Source of the DNA: Pseudomonadota bacterium | Lineage (GTDB): Bacteria > Pseudomonadota > Gammaproteobacteria > Xanthomonadales > Ahniellaceae | DNA: 64,000 bases | Direction: 5' to 3' | Assembly: GCA_022843465.1 (NCBI GenBank) | Contig: JALHNO010000004.1 | Coordinates: 124,001 to 188,000, forward strand | Shown here: piece after piece, positions 9,291-18,349 of the stretch | Numbering within the stretch: the first letter of the stretch is position 1 | Layout: the number at the start of each line of letters is the position of its first letter | Translations under genes and position numbers: made by a program | Notes under the pieces: model-generated | What the model was told of the DNA's origin: nothing | Database searches by the model: none | What the model saw: only the letters and a program-made list of their open reading frames with translations

Positions 9291-9866
9291 ATGTCGGCAT
9301 TGGAAGTAACCGGGGGCATTCTTGCCGGTGGTCGTGGTCTGCGCATGGGCGGACGCGACAAGGGCCTGATCGAGGTCGGGGATCACACGCTGATCGAACT
9401 CACCTGTGCCCGATTGCGGCCGCAGGTTGGCGTGATCATGATCAGCGCGAACCGCAATCTGGACCGCTATGCGGAAACCGGTTTTCCGGTGTACAGCGAC
9501 GACACCGGCGGGTTTCTGGGTCCGCTTGCCGGAATTGCCAGCTTGCTCGCGCGCGTGCAGACACCGTTCCTGATGACGGTTCCCTGCGATACCCCAGGCT
9601 TCCCGGACGATCTTGTCGCGCAGTTGCTGCATCGGCAGCAGGCCACTGGAGCCGATGTGGTGGTTGCCCAGGATGGCGAACAGCGGCAGTTCCTGTTTGC
9701 CCTGTATCGGCGCGAACTGGCAGAGCGCGCAGAACGTGCGCTCGAGTCGGGTGAGCGTGCGGTATGGCGTTGGCATGAGAAGCTGGAGATCGCCGAGTGC
9801 AGTATCCCAGGCAGTGCCGCGCAATTTCGCAACGTCAATTCCGAACACGATCTCGCCTCCGACTGA
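9291..9866 (+). CDS. mobA: Molybdenum cofactor guanylyltransferase MobA
   Basis: Attaches GMP to molybdopterin to make the MGD cofactor of DMSO-reductase-family enzymes. The 191 aa match MobA length. The nucleotide-binding N terminus GGILAGGRGLRMGGRDKGLI is the family signature; FLGPLAGIASLL and VPCDTPGFPDDL are further conserved blocks. A GTG three bases earlier (9288) is also possible. ATG at 9291 is preferred because GAGG at 9280-9283 is then 7 bases away. moeA follows after 13 bases, then moeB, making a Mo-cofactor operon. Confidence 0.96.
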   Translation: MSALEVTGGILAGGRGLRMGGRDKGLIEVGDHTLIELTCARLRPQVGVIMISANRNLDRYAETGFPVYSDDTGGFLGPLAGIASLLARVQTPFLMTVPCDTPGFPDDLVAQLLHRQQATGADVVVAQDGEQRQFLFALYRRELAERAERALESGERAVWRWHEKLEIAECSIPGSAAQFRNVNSEHDLASD

Positions 9867-9879
9867 AACCCGCCGGCGC

Positions 9880-11085
9880 ATGCCACTGACCACGTTTAGA
9901 CAGGCGCTGCAGCAGGTCATTGAGGTCGCCTCTGGCTGCGTCTTGCCCGCCGAACACATCGCACTGGAGTCTGCTGGCGACCGCATCCTTGCCGAGGACC
10001 TGTGCGCTCCGTTTGCGGTGCCGGGTTTCCGTCACTCGGCCATGGATGGTTATGCGATTGACAACAGCGCCGCTGCGCCGGAAGACGCGTCGTACCGCAT
10101 CGTCGGCCAGATACTGGCCGGGGATCCGCCGTTTCGCGCCTTGCAGGTCGGCGAGGCCGTTGCCATCGCCACCGGCGCCATGCTGCCGGACAACGCCAGC
10201 CAGGTGATCCCTCGTGAGTCCGCAGGGGCCGCAGGAGACGATCGGGTGGTGCTCGCTGCAAACCCTGCGGCGCCCTCGCATATCCGCGGCGCCGAGGACG
10301 ATTACCGGGCCGGAGAATTGGCCTTGCGCGCGGGCAATCGGCTTGGCTTTGCCGCGCTGGGTGTGCTGGCATCGTTTGGCATGAGCTCGGTTCGGGTGGT
10401 TAGGCGGCCGCGTGTTGCGGTGCTGGTGACGGGCAGCGAACTGGTCCCTGCCGGCGCACCGCGCCAGCCCGGCCGCATTCACGACAGCAATGGCGCGAGT
10501 CTGCGTGGCTTGTTGCGCGGCGAAGGTATCGAGGTGATGCCGACGGCCGCTCTGGCCGACGATATCGACACGATCCGGCGGCAACTGGCCGCGGCCTGTG
10601 CCGGCTCGGATGTGGTGATCAGTACCGGCGGGGCCTCGGCGGGTGTCGCCGATTTCATGCCGAGGCTGCTTGCCGAGCTGGGCGAGGTGGTGTTCTGGAA
10701 AGTTGCCATGCGACCTGGCATGCCGGTGCTGTTCGGGCGGGTTGGTCGTTGCCTGGTGTTCGGGCTGCCCGGAAATCCGGTTGCGGTGGTCGCCGGCTTC
10801 CTCAGCCTGGTGCGTCCGGTGCTGCGTCGAATGCAGGGCGCCGCGCCGCCGGCAACGGAATGGGCGCGACTGGCGGAGGCCACCGCCAAGAATCACGATC
10901 GACTTGAGTTTCGTCGCGCCCACGTGCATGTGGACGAGCACGGTGTGCAACGGGCGTGCCTGCATCCTGCCCTGAGTTCCGGCGTGCTGCGCAGTGTCCT
11001 CGAGTCCAATGCCCTGGTCGTGCTTGATGCCGAGCGCCGGCAGTGGCAGGCCGACGAACTGGTGGCCGTATTGCGTTACGGCTGA
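9880..11085 (+). CDS. moeA: Molybdopterin molybdenumtransferase MoeA
   Basis: Inserts molybdate into adenylylated molybdopterin. The 401 aa are typical. Motifs in order: FRHSAMDGYAID near residue 50, AIATGAMLPDNAS, VLVTGSELVPAG, IHDSNGASLRGLL, the MPT-binding STGGASAGVADFM, and FGLPGNPVAVVAGF. The frame continues far upstream through mobA in another frame, but ATG at 9880 gives the correct N terminus. It is in an operon with mobA upstream and moeB 47 bases downstream. Confidence 0.97.
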   Translation: MPLTTFRQALQQVIEVASGCVLPAEHIALESAGDRILAEDLCAPFAVPGFRHSAMDGYAIDNSAAAPEDASYRIVGQILAGDPPFRALQVGEAVAIATGAMLPDNASQVIPRESAGAAGDDRVVLAANPAAPSHIRGAEDDYRAGELALRAGNRLGFAALGVLASFGMSSVRVVRRPRVAVLVTGSELVPAGAPRQPGRIHDSNGASLRGLLRGEGIEVMPTAALADDIDTIRRQLAAACAGSDVVISTGGASAGVADFMPRLLAELGEVVFWKVAMRPGMPVLFGRVGRCLVFGLPGNPVAVVAGFLSLVRPVLRRMQGAAPPATEWARLAEATAKNHDRLEFRRAHVHVDEHGVQRACLHPALSSGVLRSVLESNALVVLDAERRQWQADELVAVLRYG

Positions 11086-11132
11086 GCCGGCCTGCGGATG
11101 CCATCCGGTTGCCGGCCCGATACACTGACGTC

Positions 11133-12257
11133 ATGAATACACTGGAAATTTCCGTTGAAGAGGCGCTGGACGCTCAGTCCGCCGGCGCCCTGCTGCTCGA
11201 TATCCGCGAACCGGTCGAGCGCCTCTCGGGCTATCCCAGTGGCAGTGTGCATGCACCGATGTCGCAGGGGTTCGACAGCTGGATGGAGCGCCTTCGCAAG
11301 GATCAGCCGCTGCTGTTGTACTGCGCAGCCGGTGTGCGCTCGCTGCATGCGGCGGCGGCGTTTCGCGCTGCGGGATTCGAGGCCGCCATGTCGGTCCGCG
11401 GCGGCCAGTATGCCTGGCAGGCGCTGCGTCTTCCGCTGGAAACGCCAGGTTCCGAGGATCCTGCGCTTTCCGAACGCTACGCCCGGCACTGGCGGCTGGA
11501 GGAAGTGGGTGTCGAAGGTCAGCGTCGTCTGCTTTCAGCGCGTGTGCTCCTGGTCGGCGCCGGTGGGCTGGGTTCGCCGATCGCCCTGTACCTGGCGGCT
11601 GCCGGCGTCGGCCGGATTCGTGTCGTTGACGACGACCGCGTGGAGCGCAGCAATCTGCAGCGCCAGATCATTCACCGCGAGCAGGATGTCGGCGCCAAGA
11701 AAGTACGCTCGGCAGTGCGGGCACTGAGCGAACTCAATCCCGATATCGAAGTCGAGGCGATCGATGCGCGACTTGGCGCGGACAATGTGGACGATTTGAT
11801 CGCCGGCTGCGATGTGGTGATCGATGGCGCCGACAACTTTCCCACACGCTACCTGGTCAATGCCGCCTGCATCCGCGCCGGTGTGCCCTGGGTCTATGGC
11901 GGCGTGCAGCGCTTCGAGGGACAGGTCAGCGTGTTTGCCCCGCATCTGAATCGCGGAGTGGCGCCCTGCTATCGCTGTCTGTTTGCACAACCGCCGGGCG
12001 CCGGCGAAGCGCCGAACTGCGCCGAGGCCGGCGTGCTCGGCGTGCTGCCGGGCATCGTCGGTACCTTGCAGGCAAATGAGGCACTGAAGCTCCTGCTCGG
12101 CATCGGCACTCCGCTGATCGGCCGCCTGCAGTGTTTTGATGCGCTGGCGGGATCATTCCGCGAGCTGCGTTTCCGCGCCGATCCCGACTGTGCCGATTGC
12201 GGCGCAGGTACGCCCGTGGCGGTGACGGATGACGCCGTGTTGCAATGTCGTGCCTGA
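11133..12257 (+). CDS. moeB: Molybdopterin-synthase adenylyltransferase MoeB with N-terminal rhodanese domain
   Basis: E1-like enzyme that adenylates the C terminus of MoaD (or ThiS-like) sulfur carriers. In the 374 aa, a rhodanese domain occupies about 1-100 with its active-site cysteine C64 in YCAAGVRS. It is followed by a ThiF/MoeB domain with ATP-binding GAGGLGS (142-148), the R(S)NLQRQ stretch, and zinc-type CxxC pairs CYRC and CADC. In eukaryotic MOCS3 the rhodanese lies at the C terminus; the N-terminal arrangement is, to my knowledge, common in Xanthomonadales. It could supply sulfur as well as adenylate. Third gene of the mobA-moeA-moeB set. Confidence 0.93.
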   Translation: MNTLEISVEEALDAQSAGALLLDIREPVERLSGYPSGSVHAPMSQGFDSWMERLRKDQPLLLYCAAGVRSLHAAAAFRAAGFEAAMSVRGGQYAWQALRLPLETPGSEDPALSERYARHWRLEEVGVEGQRRLLSARVLLVGAGGLGSPIALYLAAAGVGRIRVVDDDRVERSNLQRQIIHREQDVGAKKVRSAVRALSELNPDIEVEAIDARLGADNVDDLIAGCDVVIDGADNFPTRYLVNAACIRAGVPWVYGGVQRFEGQVSVFAPHLNRGVAPCYRCLFAQPPGAGEAPNCAEAGVLGVLPGIVGTLQANEALKLLLGIGTPLIGRLQCFDALAGSFRELRFRADPDCADCGAGTPVAVTDDAVLQCRA

Positions 12258-12297
12258 GGCGCTGGCGCCTCGCCGCAACATGCGGCATGCTGAGCCG

Positions 12298-13062
12298 ATG
12301 AATCGACGTATCGCTTTTGTTGCCAGTCGTTCCGAAGAAGCCCAGTCCGCCCTGGTCGCCATGCAGGCGGCGCACGGCGAGCACACTCCGGCCGATGCCG
12401 ATGTGATCGTCGCCCTCGGCGGTGATGGTTTCATGCTGCAGACCCTGCACAAGTATCGTGAACGCGCCAAACCGGTATTCGGCATGAAGCTCGGCAGTAT
12501 CGGCTTCCTGATGAATGCCTGGCGGCCCGATGGCCTGCTCGCACGCCTGGATCGTGCCGAAGAGACCCTGCTGCGTCCGCTCGAAATGAGCGTAGTCTCG
12601 GATTCGGGCTCGACCATTGAAGCGGTAGCCTTCAACGAGGTCTCGCTGCTGCGCCAGACCAAGCAGGCCGCACACATGCGCATCCTGCTCAACGGTACCG
12701 AGAAGATGTCCGAACTGATCTGCGACGGCCTGCTGCTGGCCACACCCGCCGGCAGTACCGCCTACAACCTGTCGGCGTTTGGTCCGATCCTGCCGCTCGA
12801 CAGTCGCCTGCTGGCAATGACGCCGATTTCGCCATTTCGGCCGCGGCGCTGGCGTGGTGCGATTCTGCCCGCGCATGTCGAAGTGAAGCTGGAAATTCTC
12901 GATCACTACAAGCGCCCGGTCAGTGCCACCGCCGACGCCAATGAAGTACGTGATGTGGTCGAGGTGACGATCCGTGAATCACGCGACCGCACCGTGACCC
13001 TGCTTTTCGACCCCGAACATAAACTGGAAGACCGGATCATCAATGAACAATTCATGCTTTGA
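12298..13062 (+). CDS. nadK: NAD kinase
   Basis: Phosphorylates NAD to NADP; cytosolic. The 254 aa have the catalytic GGDG at 41-44 ([15 protein letters not shown]), the NEVSLLRQ block, and [21 protein letters not shown] at 12298 is preferred over the upstream in-frame ATG at 12280 because the family N terminus ([10 protein letters not shown]) begins here. The last 20 bases overlap the start of the downstream secreted subtilase gene, an unusual partner for nadK. Confidence 0.95.
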   Translation: MNRRIAFVASRSEEAQSALVAMQAAHGEHTPADADVIVALGGDGFMLQTLHKYRERAKPVFGMKLGSIGFLMNAWRPDGLLARLDRAEETLLRPLEMSVVSDSGSTIEAVAFNEVSLLRQTKQAAHMRILLNGTEKMSELICDGLLLATPAGSTAYNLSAFGPILPLDSRLLAMTPISPFRPRRWRGAILPAHVEVKLEILDHYKRPVSATADANEVRDVVEVTIRESRDRTVTLLFDPEHKLEDRIINEQFML

Positions 13063-14635
13063 GCGTTCGCAAGATCCACGGCGACATCTGCAACCGGTCG
13101 CCAGCCTGCTGATTGCCTCGGTGTTCTGGGCCTGCGCGGGTGGGTCCGTCGCGGCTGCTGCGTCGTCGTCGCCGAATGCAGTCGCGGGCATGGACCCCGC
13201 GGTCCGTGCCGCCTTGCTCGGCAAATCGAAGCAGCCGATCAGGGTCCTCATCGAACCGGTGTCGGAAGCGCGGCCATTGTCGTCGAAACGCGCGGGTCAG
13301 CCGCGCGAGCAGCGCCTGCGCCAGAGCCATGCCGAACTGTCCGCTGCGGCACGCGCCTCGCAGGAGCCGATCGAGTCGTGGTTGCGCGCGCAGGACATCA
13401 GGTTCCGCAGCTTCACCGTGGTCAATGTGATCGCCGCCGAGATGAGCCCGGAACAATTGCGGGCGTTGGCCAAACGGCGCGATGTCCGCTACCTCGCTGA
13501 TGATCGCCCGATCCGCAACCGCTTGCCCGGCGCCGACGCCGCCAAGGACGCCTGCACCGGCACCAACACCACCACCTGGGGCATCCAGCGCGTCAATGCC
13601 GACGATGTCTGGGCGCTGGGTTTTCGCGGCCAGGGGGTGGTGGTGGCCGGACAGGACACCGGCTATGACTTCGACCATCCCGCCCTGCTGGCGCAGTATC
13701 GCGGCAACGGGCCGACGGTAGAGCATGCCTACAACTGGCATGATGCGATCCGCACCCTTATTGGCACGGGCAGCAACAGCTGCGGACTGGATCTGCAGGT
13801 GCCCTGTGACGACAACAATCACGGCACCCACACCATGGGCACCATGGTCGGCCAGGACGACAGCAATGGTTTCACCGTCGGCGTCGCGCCAGATGCGCAG
13901 TGGATCGGCTGCCGCAACATGGAAGAAGGCGATGGCACGCCCTCGACCTATCTGGAATGTTTCGACTGGTTTTTGGCACCGACCGATCTGAGCAATCAGA
14001 ACCCGGATCCCAGCAAGGCGCCACACGTGATCAACAACTCCTGGGGCTGTCCTGTGTCGGAGGGTTGCACGGCGGCGAACTGGTCGCAGATGGATACTGC
14101 GGTCAACAATCTGACGGCGGCAGGTGTGCTGGTGGTGGCGTCTGCGGGCAACTCCGGTTCTTCCGGCTGCGGCTCGATCAATACGCCAGCGGCGATGTAC
14201 GAGAACGCGTTGACGGTGGCCTGGACCACTACCGCCGCGAACAACGCACTGAGCGGCAGCAGTTCGCGTGGCCTGGTCACCGTCGACGGCAGCAACCGGA
14301 TGAAGCCGGATATTTCGGCGCCCGGCAGTTCGGTGTGTTCCTCGGTGCCTGGCACCGGCTATGGTACATCCAGTGGTACCAGTATGTCCGGTCCGCACGT
14401 TGCTGGCGTTGCCGCGCTGCTGATGAGCGCCTTTCCCGAGTTGAAGAACGATCCGCCGGCCGTACGCGACATCCTGCAGCAGAGTGCCTTGCCGCTGCCG
14501 CAGGCGGGCACCTGCAATGGCGCCGCCGGCAGCCTGCGGCCGAACCCGTTCACCGGTTATGGTCTGGTCGATGCGCTCGCCGCCTATCAGCGCGCGCAAC
14601 AGAACCTGGGCGCCTTCTCCGACGGATTCGAATGA
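13043..14635 (+). CDS. Secreted subtilisin-like (S8) serine peptidase ending in DGFE
   Basis: Extracellular or cell-surface protease. The 530 aa carry a signal-like N terminus (hydrophobic core about residues 18-40), a prodomain-like stretch with [11 protein letters not shown] and later [19 protein letters not shown], and a peptidase S8 domain. The catalytic triad is D205 ([11 protein letters not shown]), H260 ([10 protein letters not shown]) and S447 ([11 protein letters not shown]), with oxyanion asparagine in NNSWG. There are no extra C-terminal domains. The chain ends AFSDGFE, a tail shared with two other secreted proteins in this window. It begins inside nadK (20-base overlap) and ends inside the nucleotidase start (ATGA), so the three are probably cotranscribed. 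Target unknown. Confidence 0.92.
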   Translation: MNNSCFERSQDPRRHLQPVASLLIASVFWACAGGSVAAAASSSPNAVAGMDPAVRAALLGKSKQPIRVLIEPVSEARPLSSKRAGQPREQRLRQSHAELSAAARASQEPIESWLRAQDIRFRSFTVVNVIAAEMSPEQLRALAKRRDVRYLADDRPIRNRLPGADAAKDACTGTNTTTWGIQRVNADDVWALGFRGQGVVVAGQDTGYDFDHPALLAQYRGNGPTVEHAYNWHDAIRTLIGTGSNSCGLDLQVPCDDNNHGTHTMGTMVGQDDSNGFTVGVAPDAQWIGCRNMEEGDGTPSTYLECFDWFLAPTDLSNQNPDPSKAPHVINNSWGCPVSEGCTAANWSQMDTAVNNLTAAGVLVVASAGNSGSSGCGSINTPAAMYENALTVAWTTTAANNALSGSSSRGLVTVDGSNRMKPDISAPGSSVCSSVPGTGYGTSSGTSMSGPHVAGVAALLMSAFPELKNDPPAVRDILQQSALPLPQAGTCNGAAGSLRPNPFTGYGLVDALAAYQRAQQNLGAFSDGFE

Positions 14636-15573
14636 ACGCGCAGGCGATCCCGGCGGCGCCAGGCAGCACGATCGACAATCGCTTCGTCGTCGCGATTTCC
14701 TCGCGCGCCCTGTTTGATCTGCAGGAAAGCCATCATCTGTTCGAGCGTGACGGCCTCGACGCCTATCGCCGTTTCCAGGTCGAGCACGAAAATGATCTGC
14801 TCGAGCCCGGCATCGCCTTTCATCTGGTGCAGAAGCTGCTGCGGCTCAACGGGCAGAGTGAGCAGGCGCCCAGGATCGAAGTGATCCTGCTGTCGCGCAA
14901 TTCGTCCGACACCGGACTGCGGATTTTCAACGCCATCGAGCACTATGGTCTGGACATCGTGCGCGCGGCCTTCACCAATGGCTCACCGACCTGGCCTTAC
15001 GTGCATCCCTTCGGCGCCGACCTCTTTCTATCGAGCAATGCCGAGGATGTGCAGAACGCACTCAACGCCGGCGTTGCCGCAGCCACCATCCTGCCCGGAC
15101 GCGCGGCGGCATCGAAGCACGATCAGCTGCGCATTGCCTTTGATGGCGATGCCGTGCTGTTTTCCGACGAGTCGGAACGGATCAGCCATGAACAGGGACT
15201 GGCGGCATTCAGCCGCAACGAGGTCGAGCAGGCAGCCGTGCCCCTGTCCGGCGGCCCGTTCCGTGGTTTCCTCGATGCCCTGCACCGGTTGCAGGCGGCC
15301 TTTCCAATCGAAGATTCGCCGATCCGTACCGCCCTGGTCACGGCGCGCTCGGCGCCGGCGCACAAACGCGTGATCCTGACCTTGCGGGAATGGGGCGTTC
15401 GCGTCGACGAGGCGCTGTTCCTGGGCGGACGCAGCAAGGGGCCGTTTCTTGAAACCTTTGGCGCCGATATATTTTTCGATGACCAGCAGCACAATTGCGA
15501 TTCCGCGCGTGAACACGTGGCCACCGGCCACGTGCCGCATGGCGTCGCCAATCGCGGTGTGGCAAATAGCTGA
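14632..15573 (+). CDS. Cytosolic 5'-nucleotidase, NT5C1-like
   Basis: Predicted to hydrolyse nucleoside 5'-monophosphates to nucleosides and phosphate. The 313-aa protein resembles animal cytosolic 5'-nucleotidase I along its length, from memory of that family: AISSRALFDL near residue 22, YRRFQVEHEN, VILLSRNSSDTGLRIFNAIE, ADLFLSSNAEDV, the nucleophile segment RIAFDGDAVLFSDESERI, TALVTARSAPAHKR, and IFFDDQQHNCDSA. It has no signal peptide. ATG at 14632 overlaps the TGA of the upstream secreted peptidase; the longer open frame (from 13900) runs through that gene and is not real. Metabolic role here (nucleotide salvage or pool balance with nadK) is inference. Confidence 0.9.
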   Translation: MNAQAIPAAPGSTIDNRFVVAISSRALFDLQESHHLFERDGLDAYRRFQVEHENDLLEPGIAFHLVQKLLRLNGQSEQAPRIEVILLSRNSSDTGLRIFNAIEHYGLDIVRAAFTNGSPTWPYVHPFGADLFLSSNAEDVQNALNAGVAAATILPGRAAASKHDQLRIAFDGDAVLFSDESERISHEQGLAAFSRNEVEQAAVPLSGGPFRGFLDALHRLQAAFPIEDSPIRTALVTARSAPAHKRVILTLREWGVRVDEALFLGGRSKGPFLETFGADIFFDDQQHNCDSAREHVATGHVPHGVANRGVANS

Positions 15574-15830
15574 CAAAGGTCGGGCAGGGCATGTATCGGG
15601 GTGCAGGCGCCAAACAGTCCGAGGTCGAATCCGTACCCGGCTCCCGACCGTTTGCCCCGCAAATCCTGCGATTTTCAGCCTTCCGGCGCAAGCGCGCGGG
15701 CATTGGCCGCAACTGCGACCAGCGCACTTTCTGCCTGAACTGAAGCGATCAGCAGCGAGGGTCCGGGGTTACGTGGCCGAAGAGCCGGCACTACACTTCC
15801 GCTTCTTTTCCGCCCCAATCGGTAATTGCC

Positions 15831-16994
15831 ATGGCGCTCAATCCCTACGACCTGTTCGACATCCGTTCCCTGCTCAGCGACGAAGAGCGCGCCGTCCAGG
15901 ATGCCGTCGCCCGCTTCACCGACGAGCGCGTGCTGCCGATCATTGGCGACTGCTTCGACAAGGGCGAGTTTCCGCGCCATCTGATCACCGAAATGGCCGA
16001 GATGGGACTGCTCGGCTCCAGCCTGCCCACCGAATATGGCTGCGCCGGCATGAATGCTGTCAGCTACGGACTGATCTGCCAGGAACTCGAGCGCGGCGAC
16101 TCCGGCATCCGCAGTTTTGCCTCGGTGCAGAGCTCGCTGTGCATGTATCCGATCTATGCCTATGGCAGCGAAGAGCAGCGCCGTCGCTGGTTGCCCGAGA
16201 TGGCGGCGGGCAAGGTGATCGGCTGCTTCGGCCTCACCGAACCGCATGGCGGCTCGGATCCGGCCAACATGAAAACCCATGCGCGCCGCGATGGCGGCGA
16301 CTGGGTGATCAATGGCGCCAAGATGTGGATCACCAATGGCAATCTCGCCGACATCGCCATCGTCTGGGCAATGACCGACGACGGCATCAACGGCTTCATC
16401 GTCGAGAAGGGCGCGCCGGGATTCGCCGCTCAGGAAATCCACAAGAAGATGAGTCTGCGCGCATCGGTCACCTCGGCACTGTTCTTCGACAATGTCCGCG
16501 TGCCCGAGTCCAGCCGCTTGCCCAACGTCAAGGGTCTGAAAGGACCGCTGGGCTGTCTGACGCAGGCGCGCTACGGCATCACCTGGGGCCCGATCGGTGC
16601 CGCCATCGCCTGTCTGAAAGACGCCTGCGAGTATTCGAAGTCGCGCATCCTGTTCAATCGTCCGATCGCCGCGACTCAGGCCGTGCAGCTGAAGCTGGCC
16701 GACATGAGCCGACGCATCACCCTGGCGCAGTTGCTGTCGCTGCAACTGGGACGCCTGAAGGACGCCGGCACGATGCAGCCGACCCAGGTCTCGCTGGCGA
16801 AGTGGAACAATGTGCGGATGGCGCTGGATATCGCGCGTGAGGCACGCGACATTCTGGGTGGAGCCGGGATCACCACCGAGTACTCGCCAATCCGGCACGC
16901 ACTGAATCTCGAGTCGGTCATCACCTACGAGGGCACCGAGACCGTGCACCAGCTGGTGGTTGGCCGTGAGCTCACGGGTATCAATGCGTTCTGA
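15831..16994 (+). CDS. gcdH: Glutaryl-CoA dehydrogenase
   Basis: FAD enzyme that oxidises and decarboxylates glutaryl-CoA to crotonyl-CoA in lysine and tryptophan breakdown, passing electrons to ETF. The 387 aa match the family closely: RSFASVQSSLCMYPIYAYGS, GCFGLTEPHGGSDPANM, WITNGNLADIAIVWA, and the catalytic base E367 in ITYEGTETVHQL. ARDILGGAGITTEY and the ending ITGINAF-like ELTGINAF are also typical of this acyl-CoA dehydrogenase branch. The preceding 257 bases contain no recognisable gene; the start context is CCATGGCGC. Confidence 0.95.
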   Translation: MALNPYDLFDIRSLLSDEERAVQDAVARFTDERVLPIIGDCFDKGEFPRHLITEMAEMGLLGSSLPTEYGCAGMNAVSYGLICQELERGDSGIRSFASVQSSLCMYPIYAYGSEEQRRRWLPEMAAGKVIGCFGLTEPHGGSDPANMKTHARRDGGDWVINGAKMWITNGNLADIAIVWAMTDDGINGFIVEKGAPGFAAQEIHKKMSLRASVTSALFFDNVRVPESSRLPNVKGLKGPLGCLTQARYGITWGPIGAAIACLKDACEYSKSRILFNRPIAATQAVQLKLADMSRRITLAQLLSLQLGRLKDAGTMQPTQVSLAKWNNVRMALDIAREARDILGGAGITTEYSPIRHALNLESVITYEGTETVHQLVVGRELTGINAF

Positions 16995-17062
16995 GCGCGT
17001 CAGGCGCCACTGATGTCCGCGCGGGGCAACTCTGAACCCTCGCGCATCCGGAGGACTAGGCT

Positions 17063-17725
17063 ATGGGTTCCAGACTGTGGTGGGTGTTGGGTGCCGCGCT
17101 GTTCGTCGTGGTGGGTGTGTTCCTGTTCCTGGGTGATCAGCGCGACGATGGCCAGGACAAGCGCATCACTGGTCTGTCCCAGGAAACCGGCAAGCTGGCC
17201 GATGCGACCACCCAGAACGCCGAGGCCACCAAGGTGCTGGCCAAGGCCGTGGGTGACCTCAGTGCCGATGCGCAGGCCGATGAGCAGCGCCTGAGCAAGC
17301 TCGAAGGTCAGACTTCGGAACTTCGCGAACGCGTGCAGTTGGTCGAGGACGATATCCAGACCCGCGAGGCTGCCAAGGCCTACAGCTTCATCGCATCGGA
17401 CCTCAGCATTGCCGGCATGGCCAAGGTCGCGGTCGCCGAGGCGATCATGAGCAACGGCAGTGCGCCCGGGACCAATGCCGAGGCCGGGCTGCCGTCGCCC
17501 GCTGATATGCGTGGTCAGAGCCTGCGTGCCACCTATGTACAAACCGGTGGCCGGATCGTGCTTGAGTATGACCGCAACAGTGGTGTCGATGGCGGTACCG
17601 TACGTCTGGTTCCCGATGTCCCGCTGGCACTGCGTACGGGCATCCTCAACTGGCGCTGCGAGAGCGACGACTACGCCGATATCGAGGCGTTCCTGCCCAA
17701 CTGCAAGTACGTCGGCACCGAATAG
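17063..17725 (+). CDS. Membrane-anchored coiled-coil protein with pilin-like C-terminal domain
   Basis: 220 aa of unusual architecture. Residues 5-23 form one membrane helix, with no prepilin leader (no G-F/M-T-x-x-E cleavage site). Residues about 30-104 are heptad-like, charged and alanine-rich (ETGKLADATTQNAEATKVLA, then RLSKLEGQTSELRERVQLVE), a probable coiled coil. Residues about 105-217 resemble the globular head of type IV pilins: MAKVAVAEAIMSNGSAPGTN corresponds to the end of the pilin helix and alpha-beta loop, then strands, then WRC (C199) and AFLPNC (C214), the position of the pilin disulfide loop. The function is not known. It could be a minor-pilin-like sensor or a pilus-interacting surface protein. 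The start has GGAGGA upstream. Confidence 0.75.
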   Translation: MGSRLWWVLGAALFVVVGVFLFLGDQRDDGQDKRITGLSQETGKLADATTQNAEATKVLAKAVGDLSADAQADEQRLSKLEGQTSELRERVQLVEDDIQTREAAKAYSFIASDLSIAGMAKVAVAEAIMSNGSAPGTNAEAGLPSPADMRGQSLRATYVQTGGRIVLEYDRNSGVDGGTVRLVPDVPLALRTGILNWRCESDDYADIEAFLPNCKYVGTE

Positions 17726-17732
17726 GAACCCT

Positions 17733-18335
17733 ATGCTTACCGTCTATGGAATGAAAGCCTCTGGCAACTGCTACAAGGTGCAGTTGCTGCTCGAACAACT
17801 ACGACAGCCGTACCAGTGGATCGAGGTGAACAGCGCGGCAGGTGAGACTCGCACGCCGGAATTCCTCGCGCTCAATGCCAATGGCCGTGTGCCGCTGCTG
17901 CGTCTTGACGATGGCCAGCTGCTGGCCGAATCCAATGCCATCCTCTGCTATCTCGCCGATGCCAGCCCCCTGCTGCCGGCTGATCGACTGGAGCGCGCCC
18001 GCGTGCTGCAATGGATGTTTTTCGAGCAGTACAGCCACGAACCCTATATCGCGGTGGCGCGCTTCATCTGCGGCTGGCTGCCGGCTGATCATCCGCGCCG
18101 CGATGAATTGCCGCGACTGCGCGAACGTGGGCATGCCGCACTGGCCGTGATGGAACGGCATCTGGCCGATAGCGCGTTCTTCGTGGCATCCGGTTACAGC
18201 GTGGCGGATATCGCGCTGTTCGCCTACACACATTGCGCCGGGATGGGCGGCATCGCGCTCGATGACTACCCGAATGTGCGCGCCTGGCTCGATCGCGTGC
18301 GCGCGACGCCGGGCTTTGTCCCCCAATCACCTTGA
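17733..18335 (+). CDS. Glutathione S-transferase family protein
   Basis: 200 aa with the thioredoxin-like N-terminal domain (LTVYGMKASGNCYKVQLLLE, then NGRVPLLRLDDGQLLAESNA with the cis-proline and the ESNAI glutathione-binding motif). An all-helical C-terminal domain follows (VASGYSVADIALFAYTHCAG is the conserved N-capping/hydrophobic staple region). Substrate cannot be read from the sequence. The start ATG has AGGAACCCT just upstream; the longer open frame through the previous gene is rejected. It lies 7 bases after the pilin-like gene and just before the fused E1 gene, so all three may share a message. Confidence 0.93.
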   Translation: MLTVYGMKASGNCYKVQLLLEQLRQPYQWIEVNSAAGETRTPEFLALNANGRVPLLRLDDGQLLAESNAILCYLADASPLLPADRLERARVLQWMFFEQYSHEPYIAVARFICGWLPADHPRRDELPRLRERGHAALAVMERHLADSAFFVASGYSVADIALFAYTHCAGMGGIALDDYPNVRAWLDRVRATPGFVPQSP

Positions 18336-18349
18336 GCAACGAGAGCACC

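Noticed and set aside
8514..9986. 490-codon minus-strand frame across der and mobA
   Set aside because: Composition typical of an antisense shadow; both plus-strand genes are certain.
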